26,211 nt of DNA, from positions 1 through 26,211 of the forward strand of contig JAFAWL010000439.1 in NCBI GenBank assembly GCA_019241805.1, read 5' to 3'. The stretch comes from Actinomycetota bacterium. GTDB taxonomy: Bacteria; Actinomycetota; Actinomycetes; Mycobacteriales; Jatrophihabitantaceae. Position 1 is the first letter of the stretch. Each line of letters begins with the position of its first letter. This document shows, piece after piece, positions 1-7,948 of the stretch. The position numbers were made by a program, and so were the translations under genes. Below the pieces are notes generated by a model that worked only from the letters and a program-made list of their open reading frames with translations, was not told the DNA's origin and ran no database searches.

Positions 1-214
1 CCGGGCCGAGGAACAACTGGAGGCCGACTACGACGGTGACGGGATCACGACCGCGTTCAACCCGCAGTTCCTGCTCGACGGACTCGGTGCCCTGGAAGGT
101 AGCTCCGCCCGACTGCTGTTCACCTCGGCCACCAAGCCGGTGGTGCTTCGACCGGCCGATTCCGGGGCGGAGGACTACACGTACCTGATCATGCCGGTCC
201 GGCTGCCCGGCTGA
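1..214 (+). CDS. dnaN: DNA polymerase III beta sliding clamp, C-terminal end (partial)
   Basis: The window opens inside this gene. The frame starting at base 2 gives about 70 residues and stops at 212–214. The visible part has the end of clamp domain 3: FNPQFLLDGL, then LLFTSATKPVVLRP, then YLIMPVRLPG. The PQFLLDGL and YLIMPVR signatures belong to the bacterial beta clamp, the ring that tethers DNA polymerase III to DNA. The stop lies three bases before the recF start, so the two are probably cotranscribed. Many actinobacteria have a 6-phosphogluconate dehydrogenase gene between dnaN and recF; here there is none. Identity is firm from motif and position, but nothing can be said about the missing N-terminal part. 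Confidence 0.95.
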   Translation, partial: RAEEQLEADYDGDGITTAFNPQFLLDGLGALEGSSARLLFTSATKPVVLRPADSGAEDYTYLIMPVRLPG

Positions 215-217
215 CCC

Positions 218-1357
218 GTGTACGTCCGGCACCTGTCCGTCGCCGACTTCCGGAGCTGGAGGGAGGCCGAGCTTGCACTCGAACCCGGCGTCACGGTGCT
301 CGTCGGGCCGAACGGGCAGGGCAAGACGAACCTGGTCGAGGCGTTGGGTTATCTGGCCGGTCTCAGCAGTCACCGCGTGTCTACCGATGCGCCACTGATC
401 CGCGCCGGCGCCGAACGGGCGATCGTTCGTGCCGCGGTGGTCTCGGATCGTCGTGAGCTGCGCGTCGAGATCGAGTTACTGCCCGGTCGCGGGAACCGGG
501 CCAAGCTCAACGGCGCCCCCGTTGCCCGCCCCCGCGACATCCTCGGTGTGCTGCGCTCCGTGCTGTTCGCACCCGAGGATCTCGCCATCGTCCGCGGGGA
601 TCCCACCGAACGCCGGCGCTTCCTTGACGAGCTGATCACCGCGCGGTCCCCGCGACTGGCCGGTGTCCGCACCGACTATGACCGCGTGCTCAAACAGCGG
701 GCGGCGCTGCTCAAGAGCGCGGCGGCGGCTCGGCGCGCCGGTGATCTGAGCACACTCGACGTCTGGGACGGTCACCTCGCCGCGACCGGCGCCGAATTGT
801 TGGCGGCCCGACTGCTGGCCGTCGAGCGGTTGGCGCCTCGGGCGGCCGAGGCATACGCCGAGGTGGCGCCGCGGGCGGCAGCATTGAGGATGACCTACGT
901 CAGCTCCCTCGGACCGGAGATCGAGCTGGGCGAGCTGATCTGGGATTCGGATCTGGTGGCCGTGCTCCGTGCGCACCTGGTGGCGGCCCTTTGCCGGATG
1001 CGTCCGGCCGAACTCGAACGCGGCGTGAACCTGGTCGGCCCACATCGCGACGATCTCGAGATCAGCCTTGGGTCGCTGCCGCTGCGCGGCTACGCCAGTC
1101 ACGGCGAAGGCTGGTCAGCGGCCTTGGCGTTGCGACTGGGCAGCTATGAGCTGCTACGTGACGAGGGCACCGAGCCGGTGTTGGTCCTCGACGACGTTTT
1201 TGCCGAGTTGGACGCGAACCGCAGGGAGCAGTTGGCCATGGTCGCCGGAAAGGCCGAGCAGGTGCTGGTCACGGCAGCCGTCGCCGAGGACATCCCCACC
1301 CAGTTGCAGGGTGCGCGTTTCGACGTGCTCGGCGCCGAGATCCGTCGTGTCGGCTGA
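218..1357 (+). CDS. recF: DNA replication and repair protein RecF
   Basis: RecF is an SMC/ABC-type ATPase that loads RecA at gaps together with RecO and RecR. The 379-residue product has the family's usual length. It carries the Walker A motif GPNGQGKTN at residues 30–38, an ABC signature region around 293–308 (SHGEGWSAALALRLG) and the Walker B stretch VLVLDD at 321–326 followed by VFAELD. The start is GTG at 218, giving MYVRHLSVADFRSW, the typical RecF N-terminus (xLxxxxFRxY/W). It follows dnaN by three bases, and its last 11 bases overlap the most likely dciA start, so dnaN–recF–dciA looks like one transcript. No defect is visible. Confidence 0.97.
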   Translation: MYVRHLSVADFRSWREAELALEPGVTVLVGPNGQGKTNLVEALGYLAGLSSHRVSTDAPLIRAGAERAIVRAAVVSDRRELRVEIELLPGRGNRAKLNGAPVARPRDILGVLRSVLFAPEDLAIVRGDPTERRRFLDELITARSPRLAGVRTDYDRVLKQRAALLKSAAAARRAGDLSTLDVWDGHLAATGAELLAARLLAVERLAPRAAEAYAEVAPRAAALRMTYVSSLGPEIELGELIWDSDLVAVLRAHLVAALCRMRPAELERGVNLVGPHRDDLEISLGSLPLRGYASHGEGWSAALALRLGSYELLRDEGTEPVLVLDDVFAELDANRREQLAMVAGKAEQVLVTAAVAEDIPTQLQGARFDVLGAEIRRVG

Positions 1358-1976
1358 CGACCGACCGCAGCCCCTGGGTTCCGTGGGACCGATGGGTCAG
1401 GTGGGCCCCGTCACACCGTCATCCACAGGCAGTGGTGGAAAACCCTATTCCGCTGTGGACAAAGATCCGGCCGATTCAGACAAAAACGTTGATAGTGATC
1501 TGGTCCGACGAGCGCTGACGAGCGCCCAGCGCGGCCGAAGTCGACGGCGCGTGTGGAAAAGAGAACGACGCGAGCGTAATCCGGAGGCGATGTACTCGGG
1601 GTCCGGTACGGACGACGAGCGCGACCCCGAGTTGGTCGGAGGCGTGCTGGCCGGTCTGATCGATGAGATGGGCTGGCAGCGGCCGGTGGCCGAGGCCCGT
1701 GTCTTCGCCGAGTGGCCCGCGTTGGTCGGCGCCGATGTGGCTTCCCACTGCCGTCCCGTCTCGCTGCGCGAAGGCGAACTGCGGGTCAGCGCCGAGTCGA
1801 CCGCGTGGGCCACTCAGCTGCGGATGCTCGCCTCGACCTTGCTGGCCCGGCTCGTCGACCAGCTCGGGCCGCAGACCGTCACTCGATTGCATATCTCCGG
1901 GCCGACCGGTCCCAGCTGGAAGCACGGCGCTTGGTCCGTTCGAGGCGCCCGCGGTCCGCGCGACACGTACGGCTGA
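1347..1976 (+). CDS. dciA: DciA-like DUF721 protein (replicative helicase loader/operator)
   Basis: DUF721/DciA proteins assist loading of the DnaB replicative helicase in bacteria lacking DnaC. From the GTG at 1347 the product is 209 residues. The first ~90 residues are basic and low in conservation; the core runs from about 100 (MGWQRPVAEARVFAEWPALVG) through AESTAWATQLR to the tail GPSWKHGAWSVRGARGPRDTYG's end GPRDTYG, which matches what I recall of mycobacterial Rv0004. An alternative ATG at 1392 would give 194 residues; neither start has a clear Shine-Dalgarno site. The weakly conserved 5' half carries several DnaA-box-like 9-mers, annotated separately. Identity is firm; the start is uncertain. 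Confidence 0.9.
   Translation: MSADDRPQPLGSVGPMGQVGPVTPSSTGSGGKPYSAVDKDPADSDKNVDSDLVRRALTSAQRGRSRRRVWKRERRERNPEAMYSGSGTDDERDPELVGGVLAGLIDEMGWQRPVAEARVFAEWPALVGADVASHCRPVSLREGELRVSAESTAWATQLRMLASTLLARLVDQLGPQTVTRLHISGPTGPSWKHGAWSVRGARGPRDTYG
1419..1560. promoter_or_regulatory. Cluster of DnaA-box-like 9-mers inside dciA
   Basis: Measured against the actinobacterial DnaA box TTGTCCACA, a perfect copy lies on the − strand at 1454–1462 (TGTGGACAA on +). An 8/9 match lies on − at 1552–1560 (TGTGGAAAA). Two 7/9 matches lie at 1419–1427 on + (TCATCCACA) and at 1434–1442 on − (GGTGGAAAA). They fall within about 140 bases, in the part of dciA encoding its variable N-terminus. Whether DnaA binds here is inference. 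Confidence 0.45.
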
Positions 1977-2117
1977 CCCCGGCACCACGCTCGCCGCTCG
2001 TCCCACCCGGCACATGGGTGTCAGCGCGCCGTGGTGATCCACCGAGCGATGGTTGTGTATCCGTCCCCGCCGGTGACGTGTTCTTGCGCGAGAGGCGTGT
2101 CTGAGCGCCGTCGTGAC

Positions 2118-2146
2118 CGGTTTTTCGTCCGACTTTCCAGTAGACT
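2118..2146 (+). promoter_or_regulatory. Possible gyrB promoter
   Basis: The hexamer TAGACT at 2141–2146 fits the actinobacterial −10 pattern TAnnnT. The −35 element at the right distance is poor (CGGTTT at 2118–2123, 17-base spacer). If used, transcription would begin near 2153 and give a leader of about 50 bases before the upstream GTG at 2205, or about 170 before the GTG at 2325. Confidence 0.35.
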
Positions 2147-2189
2147 TGACGCTGATGTCGGGGTCGCCGGCCACGGCGTGGGTTCACTC

Positions 2190-2207
2190 GGAGGAGTTCC
2201 TTCGGTG
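2190..2207 (+). promoter_or_regulatory. Strong in-frame ribosome site and alternative gyrB start
   Basis: GGAGGAG at 2190–2196 lies eight bases before a GTG at 2205–2207, an ideal Shine-Dalgarno arrangement. The frame from this GTG runs without a stop into gyrB, so initiation here would add 40 residues to GyrB. A second good site, GAAGGAG at 2310–2316, lies eight bases before the GTG at 2325. Confidence 0.5.
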
Positions 2208-2324
2208 GCGCGCGCTTCGATCGCGATCCCGACTTCGAGCGGTCAGTGGCGTCCAGGCGCTGGCCGGTTGAGTCAGCGCATCGGATACGGCCGCCGCTTC
2301 CGGCCGCGTGAAGGAGTCGTGCCC

Positions 2325-4313
2325 GTGCCCAGCAGCGCCGCCCGCGCCAACGAGTACACCAGCAGCTCGATGACTGTTCTGAAGGGACTCGAGGCGGTCC
2401 GCAAGCGGCCTGGCATGTACATCGGGTCGACCTCGGAACGGGGCTTGCATCACCTCGTCTGGGAGGTCGTCGACAACTCGGTCGACGAGGCCCTGGCCGG
2501 CTACTGCGATCGCATCGAGGTGACCCTGCTCGGTGACGGCGGAGTTCGCGTCGTCGACAACGGGCGGGGTATCCCGGTCGACACGAACCGCGAGCTCGGC
2601 ATGACCGGCGTCGAAGTCGCGCTCACGACGCTGCACGGCGGCGCGAAGTTCGACAGCGACTCCTATGCCGTCTCCGGCGGGCTACACGGCGTCGGCGTCT
2701 CCGTGGTGAACGCGCTGTCGAGCCGACTCGAGGTCACCATCCAGCGTGACGGATACAGCTGGTTCCAGCCCTACGTCGACCAGGTGGCAGCCGCGCCGCT
2801 CGCCCGCGGTGAGAAGACGCGCCGCACCGGGACCTCGGTGACGTTCTGGGCCGACCCGGCGATCTTCGAGACGACCACGTACTCGTTCGAGACGATCTCG
2901 CGCCGCTTGCAGGAGATGGCCTTTCTCAACAGGGGCTTGACGATCGTGCTTCGCGACGAGCGAATCGCCAAGGTCGTCGACGAGAACGACGGGGCTACGG
3001 CGCACGCGCCGAAGACGCCGAAGGAAATCACGTACATGTACCCCGGCGGCATCGCCGACTTCGTGCGTCACCTGAACGCCACCAAGACACCGGTGCACAA
3101 GTCGGTCATCAACTTCGACGCGGAGGACCGCGAGCTGCGTTTATCGGTCGAGGTCGCGATGCAGTGGAACGAGTCGTACTCCGAGAGCGTCTACACATTC
3201 GCGAACACGATCAATACGCATGAGGGCGGCACGCACGAGGAAGGCTTCCGCGCGGCGCTGACGACCGTCGTCAACCGCTGGGCCACCGATAAGAAGATCC
3301 TCAAACCGAACGAGGACAAGCTGACCGGCGACGACATCCGCGAGGGTTTGGCCGCCATCGTGTCGATCAAGTTGGGTGACCCGCAGTTCGAGGGCCAGAC
3401 CAAGACGAAGCTCGGCAACTCCGAGGCGAAGTCCTTCGTGCAGAAGGTGTGCAACGAATGGCTGGCCGACTGGTTCGAGCGCAACCCGGCCGAAGGTCGC
3501 GTCGTGGTGACGAAGGCGAGCCAGGCGGCCCGCGCACGCAAAGCCGCGCAGCAGGCCCGCAAGCTCGTGCGTAAGAACGCGCTCGACACGATGGGTATGC
3601 CGGGCAAGCTGTCGGATTGCCGCTCCACCGATCCGGGCGAGAGCGAGCTCTACATCGTGGAGGGTGACTCTGCCGGGGGATCGGCCAAGTCGTGTCGCGA
3701 CTCCATGTTCCAGGCGATCCTCCCGATCCGCGGCAAGATCATCAACGTCGAGAAGGCCCGCATCGACCGGGTGCTGAAGAACACCGAGGTCCAGTCGCTG
3801 ATCACCGCGATGGGCACGGGTATCCACGACGACTTCGACATCTCCAAGCTGCGCTATCACAAGATCGTGCTGATGGCCGATGCCGATGTGGACGGTCAGC
3901 ACATCACCACGCTGCTGCTCACGTTGCTGTTCCGCTTCATGCGGCCGCTCATCGAGCACGGCCACGTCTACCTGGCCGCGCCGCCGCTCTACAAGATCAA
4001 ATGGTCCAAGGGCGATCCCGACTACGCGTACTCCGACAAGGAGCGCGACGGAATGATCAAGGCCGGCCAGGAGGGTGGTCGCCGGCTGGCCCGCGAGGAC
4101 GCGCTGCAGCGCTACAAGGGTTTGGGCGAGATGAACGCCAAGGAACTGTGGGAAACCACGATGGATCCGGCCAACCGGATCCTGCGTCAGGTGACACTCG
4201 ACGACGCGGCCACCGCCGACGAGTTGTTCAGCGTCTTGATGGGCGAAGACGTCGAGGCCCGGCGTTCGTTCATCGTGCGCAACGCGCGCGACGTGCGTTT
4301 CCTCGACATCTAG
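2325..4313 (+). CDS. gyrB: DNA gyrase subunit B
   Basis: GyrB is the ATPase half of gyrase, which introduces negative supercoils in an A2B2 complex with GyrA. From GTG 2325 the product is 662 residues, normal for actinobacteria. The GHKL ATPase region shows EAVRKRPGMYIGS, WEVVDNSVDEA and VVDNGRGIPVD, followed by GLHGVGVSVVNALS. The transducer contains HEGGTHEEGFR. The TOPRIM domain has EGDSAGG at 446–452 and DADVDG at 519–524, and the C-terminus ends RNARDVRFLDI. The insert found in enterobacterial GyrB is absent. I chose 2325 because GAAGGAG stands eight bases upstream and the protein then begins close to the conserved region; GTG 2319 is too close to that site, and GTG 2205 is a credible longer alternative. 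gyrA follows 72 bases downstream. Confidence 0.96.
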   Translation: MPSSAARANEYTSSSMTVLKGLEAVRKRPGMYIGSTSERGLHHLVWEVVDNSVDEALAGYCDRIEVTLLGDGGVRVVDNGRGIPVDTNRELGMTGVEVALTTLHGGAKFDSDSYAVSGGLHGVGVSVVNALSSRLEVTIQRDGYSWFQPYVDQVAAAPLARGEKTRRTGTSVTFWADPAIFETTTYSFETISRRLQEMAFLNRGLTIVLRDERIAKVVDENDGATAHAPKTPKEITYMYPGGIADFVRHLNATKTPVHKSVINFDAEDRELRLSVEVAMQWNESYSESVYTFANTINTHEGGTHEEGFRAALTTVVNRWATDKKILKPNEDKLTGDDIREGLAAIVSIKLGDPQFEGQTKTKLGNSEAKSFVQKVCNEWLADWFERNPAEGRVVVTKASQAARARKAAQQARKLVRKNALDTMGMPGKLSDCRSTDPGESELYIVEGDSAGGSAKSCRDSMFQAILPIRGKIINVEKARIDRVLKNTEVQSLITAMGTGIHDDFDISKLRYHKIVLMADADVDGQHITTLLLTLLFRFMRPLIEHGHVYLAAPPLYKIKWSKGDPDYAYSDKERDGMIKAGQEGGRRLAREDALQRYKGLGEMNAKELWETTMDPANRILRQVTLDDAATADELFSVLMGEDVEARRSFIVRNARDVRFLDI

Positions 4314-4319
4314 CAACGT

Positions 4320-4340
4320 GCGCGCCGAGCTTCGGCGCGC
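4320..4340 (+). other. Perfect GC-rich hairpin between gyrB and gyrA
   Basis: GCGCGCCGA at 4320–4328 pairs perfectly with TCGGCGCGC at 4332–4340 around a three-base loop, six bases after the gyrB stop. There is no T run, so it would be an incomplete intrinsic terminator. It may attenuate, process or stabilise the gyrBA message. Confidence 0.5.
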
Positions 4341-4343
4341 GTG

Positions 4344-4369
4344 AGCTGACCACCTGAGCCGACCACCTG
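4344..4369 (+). repeat. Tandem 13-base duplication before gyrA
   Basis: AGCTGACCACCTG at 4344–4356 is followed directly by AGCCGACCACCTG at 4357–4369, with one mismatch. The second copy abuts the gyrA ribosome site (GAGAGG at 4370–4375). It looks like a small slippage duplication. Confidence 0.7.
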
Positions 4370-4385
4370 AGAGGTATCAACCGCC

Positions 4386-6851
4386 GTGACCGAGCCCACC
4401 GGCATCGATCGGGTCGAACCGGTCGACATCCAGACCGAGATGCAGCGCAGCTACATCGACTACGCGATGTCGGTGATCGTGGGTCGGGCGTTGCCGGATG
4501 TGCGCGACGGCCTGAAGCCGGTACACCGCAAGATCCTCTACGGCATGTACGACTCGGGCTTTCGCCCAGATCGCAACTACGTCAAGTGCGGCCGCGTCGT
4601 CGGCGACGTGATGGGCAACTACCACCCGCACGGCGACTCGGCGCTCTACGACGCCCTGGTCCGGATGGCGCAGCCGTGGTCGCTGCGCTACCCGATGATC
4701 GATCCGCAGGGCAATTTCGGCTCGCCGGGTAACGATCCCGCTGCGGCCTACCGGTACACCGAGTGCCGCCTGCAGCAGCTCGCGATGGAGATGCTGCGCG
4801 ACATCGACGAAGAGACCGTCGACTTCGTCCCGAACTACGCCGGGAACACCGTCGAGCCGGTGATCCTGCCCTCGCGCATCCCGAACCTGCTGGTCAACGG
4901 CTCGGAGGGCATCGCAGTCGGCATGGCCACGCGCATCCCGCCGCACAACCTGCGTGAGGTGGCCTCCGGAGTCACCTGGGCCCTCGATCACCCCGACGCG
5001 ACGTCCGAGGAACTGCTCGAGGAATTGATCAAGCTCATCCCCGGACCCGATTTCCCCACCCGGGGTCTGATCGTGGGTCGCGACGGTATCGCCGACGCCT
5101 ACCGGACCGGGCGCGGCTCCATCCGGATGCGCGCGGTCGTGAACGTGGAGGAGGACGTCAAGGGCCGCACCATCCTGGTGGCCACCGAGCTGCCCTACCA
5201 GGTCAACCCCGACAACCTCGTCGAGTCGATGGCCGTGCTGGCCCGCGAGGGCAAGGTCGCCGGCATCGCCGACATCAACGACGAGTCCAGTGACCGCATC
5301 GGCATGCGCATCGTCGTCACGCTCAAGCGCGACGCCGTCGCCAAGGTCGTGCTCAACAACCTGTTCAAGCACACCCAGCTGCAGACGACGTTCGGCGCGA
5401 ACATGCTCGCCATCGTCGACGGCGTGCCGCGCACGCTGCGGCTCGACCAGTTCGTCAGCCTCTACGTCGAGCACCAGGTCGAGATCATCGTGCGGCGTAC
5501 GCAGTACCGGCTGCGCAAAGCCGAGGAACGAGCCCACATCCTGCGCGCCTACCTCAAGGCGCTCGATCAGCTCGATGCCGTGATCGCGCTGATCCGGCAG
5601 TCGCCCTCGGCCGATGAAGCCAAGACCGGCTTGATGGGGCTGCTCGAGATCGACGAGGTGCAGGCCGTCGCGATCCTGGACCTGCAGCTGCGTCGACTGG
5701 CCGCTCTCGAACGGCAGCGCATCATGGACGAGGCCGCCGAGATCGAGCAGCGGATAGCCGACCTGACCGACATCCTGGCCAAGCCCGGCCGACAGCGCGG
5801 CATCATTCGCGACGAGCTGGCCGAGATCGTCGAGAAGTACGGCGACGAGCGCCGCACCGTGCTCGTGCCCTACGACGGCGACGTGTCCATGGAGGATCTC
5901 ATCGCCTCCGAGGACGTCGTCGTCACGATCACGCGCACCGGCTACGCCAAGCGGACCAAGACCGACCTCTATCGCGCCCAGCGCCGGGGTGGACGGGGCG
6001 TCCAGGGCGCCGGGCTTCGCACCGACGACATCGTGGCCCATTTCTTCGTGGCCAACACACACGACTGGATCCTCTTCTTCACCAACAAGGGACGCGTCTA
6101 CAGGGCCAAGGCCTACGAGCTGCCCGAGGCCAACCGCGGCGCCCGCGGCCAACACGTGGCGAACCTGCTCGCGTTCCAGCCGGACGAGGCGATCGCCCAG
6201 GTCATCACCATCCGTGACTACGGAGTGGCGCCCTACCTGGTGCTGGCCACGAAGGCGGGGCTGGTGAAGAAGACGAAGCTCAGCGATTTCGCCTCCAACC
6301 GCAGTGGCGGCATCGTTGCCATCAACCTGCGGGAGGACGACGAACTCATCGCCGCGGCACTGATCTCGGCGGACGACGACCTGCTGCTGGTCAGCCGGCG
6401 AGCCATGTCGATCCGGTTCCAGGCCGACGACGAGGCGCTGCGCCCGATGGGCCGGGCTACGTCAGGTGTGATCGGCATGAGATTCACCCGCGGCGACGAG
6501 CTGCTCGCGATGGAAGTCGTGCGTGGTGACATGGAAATCTTGGTGGCAACTGAGGGCGGATTCGCCAAGCGGACCTCGATCGACGAATATCCGGTACAAG
6601 GTCGCGGAGGCAAGGGCGTGCTCACGGCGCGTATCGTGTCGACGCGGGGTGGGTTGGTCGGTGCAGTTGCGGTCAACCCGCAGGACGAGATCTACGCGAT
6701 CACGTCCGACGGCGTGGTCATCCGCACCAAGGCAGCGGAGGTCCGCCGGGCACAGCGGCAGACCATGGGCGTCCGGCTCATGAATCTGCCCGACGGCGTC
6801 AACCTCGTCGCCATTGCCCGCAACGCCGACGAGCCTGACGAGCAGGAGTGA
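4386..6851 (+). CDS. gyrA: DNA gyrase subunit A
   Basis: GyrA cuts and religates DNA in gyrase. The 821-residue product starts at GTG 4386, ten bases after GAGAGG. The breakage–reunion domain has RALPDVRDGLKPVHRKILYGM and the motif AAAYRYTE, placing the catalytic tyrosine at 124 beside Arg123. The quinolone-determining region reads GDSALYD, with Ser85 and Asp89 at the positions of E. coli Ser83 and Asp87, so no classical resistance substitution is seen. The C-terminal beta-pinwheel contains the GyrA box QRRGGRG at 532–538, which marks a true gyrase rather than topoisomerase IV. The tail is acidic (DEPDEQE). The gene is collinear with gyrB and is followed by the DUF3566 gene eight bases later. 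Confidence 0.97.
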   Translation: MTEPTGIDRVEPVDIQTEMQRSYIDYAMSVIVGRALPDVRDGLKPVHRKILYGMYDSGFRPDRNYVKCGRVVGDVMGNYHPHGDSALYDALVRMAQPWSLRYPMIDPQGNFGSPGNDPAAAYRYTECRLQQLAMEMLRDIDEETVDFVPNYAGNTVEPVILPSRIPNLLVNGSEGIAVGMATRIPPHNLREVASGVTWALDHPDATSEELLEELIKLIPGPDFPTRGLIVGRDGIADAYRTGRGSIRMRAVVNVEEDVKGRTILVATELPYQVNPDNLVESMAVLAREGKVAGIADINDESSDRIGMRIVVTLKRDAVAKVVLNNLFKHTQLQTTFGANMLAIVDGVPRTLRLDQFVSLYVEHQVEIIVRRTQYRLRKAEERAHILRAYLKALDQLDAVIALIRQSPSADEAKTGLMGLLEIDEVQAVAILDLQLRRLAALERQRIMDEAAEIEQRIADLTDILAKPGRQRGIIRDELAEIVEKYGDERRTVLVPYDGDVSMEDLIASEDVVVTITRTGYAKRTKTDLYRAQRRGGRGVQGAGLRTDDIVAHFFVANTHDWILFFTNKGRVYRAKAYELPEANRGARGQHVANLLAFQPDEAIAQVITIRDYGVAPYLVLATKAGLVKKTKLSDFASNRSGGIVAINLREDDELIAAALISADDDLLLVSRRAMSIRFQADDEALRPMGRATSGVIGMRFTRGDELLAMEVVRGDMEILVATEGGFAKRTSIDEYPVQGRGGKGVLTARIVSTRGGLVGAVAVNPQDEIYAITSDGVVIRTKAAEVRRAQRQTMGVRLMNLPDGVNLVAIARNADEPDEQE

Positions 6852-6859
6852 CGTAGGAC

Positions 6860-7621
6860 ATGACGCATCCGTCGCATCCGGGAGGCTATGCCCCTGGATC
6901 CACGGCAGCGGCGCCCGGCCCCGGCTCGCCGAACACTCCTGCGACCGGCCCGAACGGTGCCTCGGCCACGAACGGCGCCGCGAATTCGGCCGGTTCCGAC
7001 GGATTCGGTGAGACGCGGCTCTCGCGGTCACCGGGTCCGGCGCAGGCGCAGTACTCCGGTGGGCCCCAGCTAGCCGGACCGGGCGCGGGCACGCTGACCT
7101 CGGCGCCGCCGCCCGCTTCAACCCCCGTCGCTCCGGCCCCACCGCCTCCGCCAGCTGCCCGAACGACGACGGCTGTGCCCGCGATCCCCGCTTCCGCGGC
7201 TCCGGTGCCTCCGGCCGTGGCGGCTGCCGGTGCCAGCGGGCGCGGGAAGACGGCTCGGGTGCGGGGTCCGCGCCGGGCTCGACTGCAGCTTCGCCACATC
7301 AACCCGTTCACCGTGCTCAAGTTCTCGGCCGTGCTCGCGGTGGCGCTGTTCTTCGTCTGGCTTATCACCATCGGGCTGCTCTACGAGATCCTCAACGCGG
7401 CCGGCGTCGTGAAGGACATCAACGATTCGATCGTGAAGATCAACGGCCCCGGCTCGAGCGCTCCGGTCACTGCCGGCCGTGTGTTCGCCGGCGCGACGAT
7501 CATCGGCTTGATCAACATCGTGCTGTTCATCGCGCTGTCGACGGTCGGCTCGGTGGTCTATAACCTGTGCGCCGACCTGGTCGGTGGCGTGGAGGTCACC
7601 TTGTCCGAGCGGGAGTCGTAA
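6860..7621 (+). CDS. DUF3566 membrane protein
   Basis: This is a 253-residue conserved actinobacterial membrane protein of unknown function, equivalent in position to mycobacterial Rv0007. The first ~130 residues are low-complexity Gly/Ala/Pro/Ser sequence. A basic patch (RGKTARVRGPRRARLQLRHINPF) leads into the DUF3566 domain. That domain has two membrane helices, one around FSAVLAVALFFVWLITIGLL and one around TIIGLINIVLFIALSTVGSV, with a polar loop (INDSIVKINGPG) between them. The start is ATG 6860; AGGAG at the gyrA stop lies 11 bases upstream. The disordered N-terminus is probably cytoplasmic. Its conserved place after gyrA suggests cotranscription, but the role is unknown. Confidence 0.85.
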   Translation: MTHPSHPGGYAPGSTAAAPGPGSPNTPATGPNGASATNGAANSAGSDGFGETRLSRSPGPAQAQYSGGPQLAGPGAGTLTSAPPPASTPVAPAPPPPPAARTTTAVPAIPASAAPVPPAVAAAGASGRGKTARVRGPRRARLQLRHINPFTVLKFSAVLAVALFFVWLITIGLLYEILNAAGVVKDINDSIVKINGPGSSAPVTAGRVFAGATIIGLINIVLFIALSTVGSVVYNLCADLVGGVEVTLSERES

Positions 7622-7627
7622 CCGGTT

Positions 7628-7656
7628 TTGGAGCGGCCCTACGCTGCCGGTATTCT
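7628..7656 (+). promoter_or_regulatory. Probable tRNA-Ile promoter
   Basis: TTGGAG at 7628–7633 and TATTCT at 7651–7656 are separated by 17 bases. Transcription would begin near 7663, ten bases before the mature tRNA-Ile. It lies just after the DUF3566 stop. Confidence 0.55.
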
Positions 7657-7672
7657 GACTCTTCGCACTTGC

Positions 7673-7746
7673 GGGCCTGTAGCTCAGACGGTTAGAGCGC
7701 ATCCCTGATAAGGATGAGGCCGGAGGTTCAAGTCCTCCCAGGCCCA
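7673..7746 (+). tRNA. tRNA-Ile (GAT)
   Basis: The 74-base cloverleaf has acceptor arm GGGCCTG pairing with CAGGCCC at 7739–7745 and discriminator A at 7746. The D arm is GCTCAGACGGTTAGAGC. The anticodon stem CATCC/GGATG encloses the loop CTGATAA, with anticodon GAT at 7707–7709. The T arm is GGAGGTTCAAGTCCTCC. CCA is not encoded. A tRNA-Ile after gyrA is the conserved actinobacterial arrangement. Confidence 0.97.
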
Positions 7747-7788
7747 CTGGCGTGCCGCCGGCCGGCGTCCGCCCTGCGAGGAGGCCCG

Positions 7789-7911
7789 ATGTTGAAACCA
7801 GTCCTGCTCGTCGCGCTCGCGGCCGGTGTGGTCGCGGCGGTCAAGAAGCGCAGCGGCGCCAAAGCCGATGCAGCCCTCTGGGCCGAGGCAACCGCACCGC
7901 CGCGATCCTGA
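7789..7911 (+). CDS. DLW-39 family small membrane-associated protein
   Basis: This 40-residue gene lies between the two tRNAs. A strong ribosome site, CGAGGAGG at 7777–7784, precedes ATG 7789 by four bases. The product has an N-terminal hydrophobic helix (KPVLLVALAAGVVAAV), a basic linker (KKRSGAKAD) and the C-terminal signature ALWAEAT. This matches the actinobacterial DLW-39 family (usual length about 39, ending D-L-W-x-E-A-T), always found near gyrA and these tRNAs. Here the Asp-Leu-Trp core reads Ala-Ala-Leu-Trp, with an Asp two residues before Leu. Function is unknown; a single-pass membrane microprotein is likely. Confidence 0.85.
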   Translation: MLKPVLLVALAAGVVAAVKKRSGAKADAALWAEATAPPRS

Positions 7912-7948
7912 CCGCAGCATTCAGCGGCGTGGTGCGCGCGCCCGTCTC

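Larger units (their letters stand above)
1977..2324. other. dciA–gyrB intergenic / gyrB leader region
   Basis: This stretch of about 350 bases has no independent gene that I can support. It contains a possible promoter hexamer TAGACT at 2141–2146 and a strong in-frame ribosome site with GTG at 2205. A short GC stem (CGGCCG on both sides of a 7-base loop) sits around 2286–2306, just upstream of the preferred gyrB ribosome site. A long frame across the region is in phase with gyrB, so part of it may be translated as an N-terminal extension of GyrB. Confidence 0.5.

Noticed and set aside
476..1102. Long − strand open frame across recF
   Set aside because: It lies wholly inside recF, has no family motif, and is the expected shadow of a high-GC gene.
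3141..4316. 391-residue − strand frame opposite gyrB
   Set aside because: Its His/Arg/Leu/Val-rich composition is the mirror of conserved GyrB codons; no ribosome site or domain was seen.
4377..6155. 592-residue − strand frame opposite gyrA
   Set aside because: It is long only because GC-rich third positions remove stops; gyrA is unquestionable and the antisense product has no recognisable motif.
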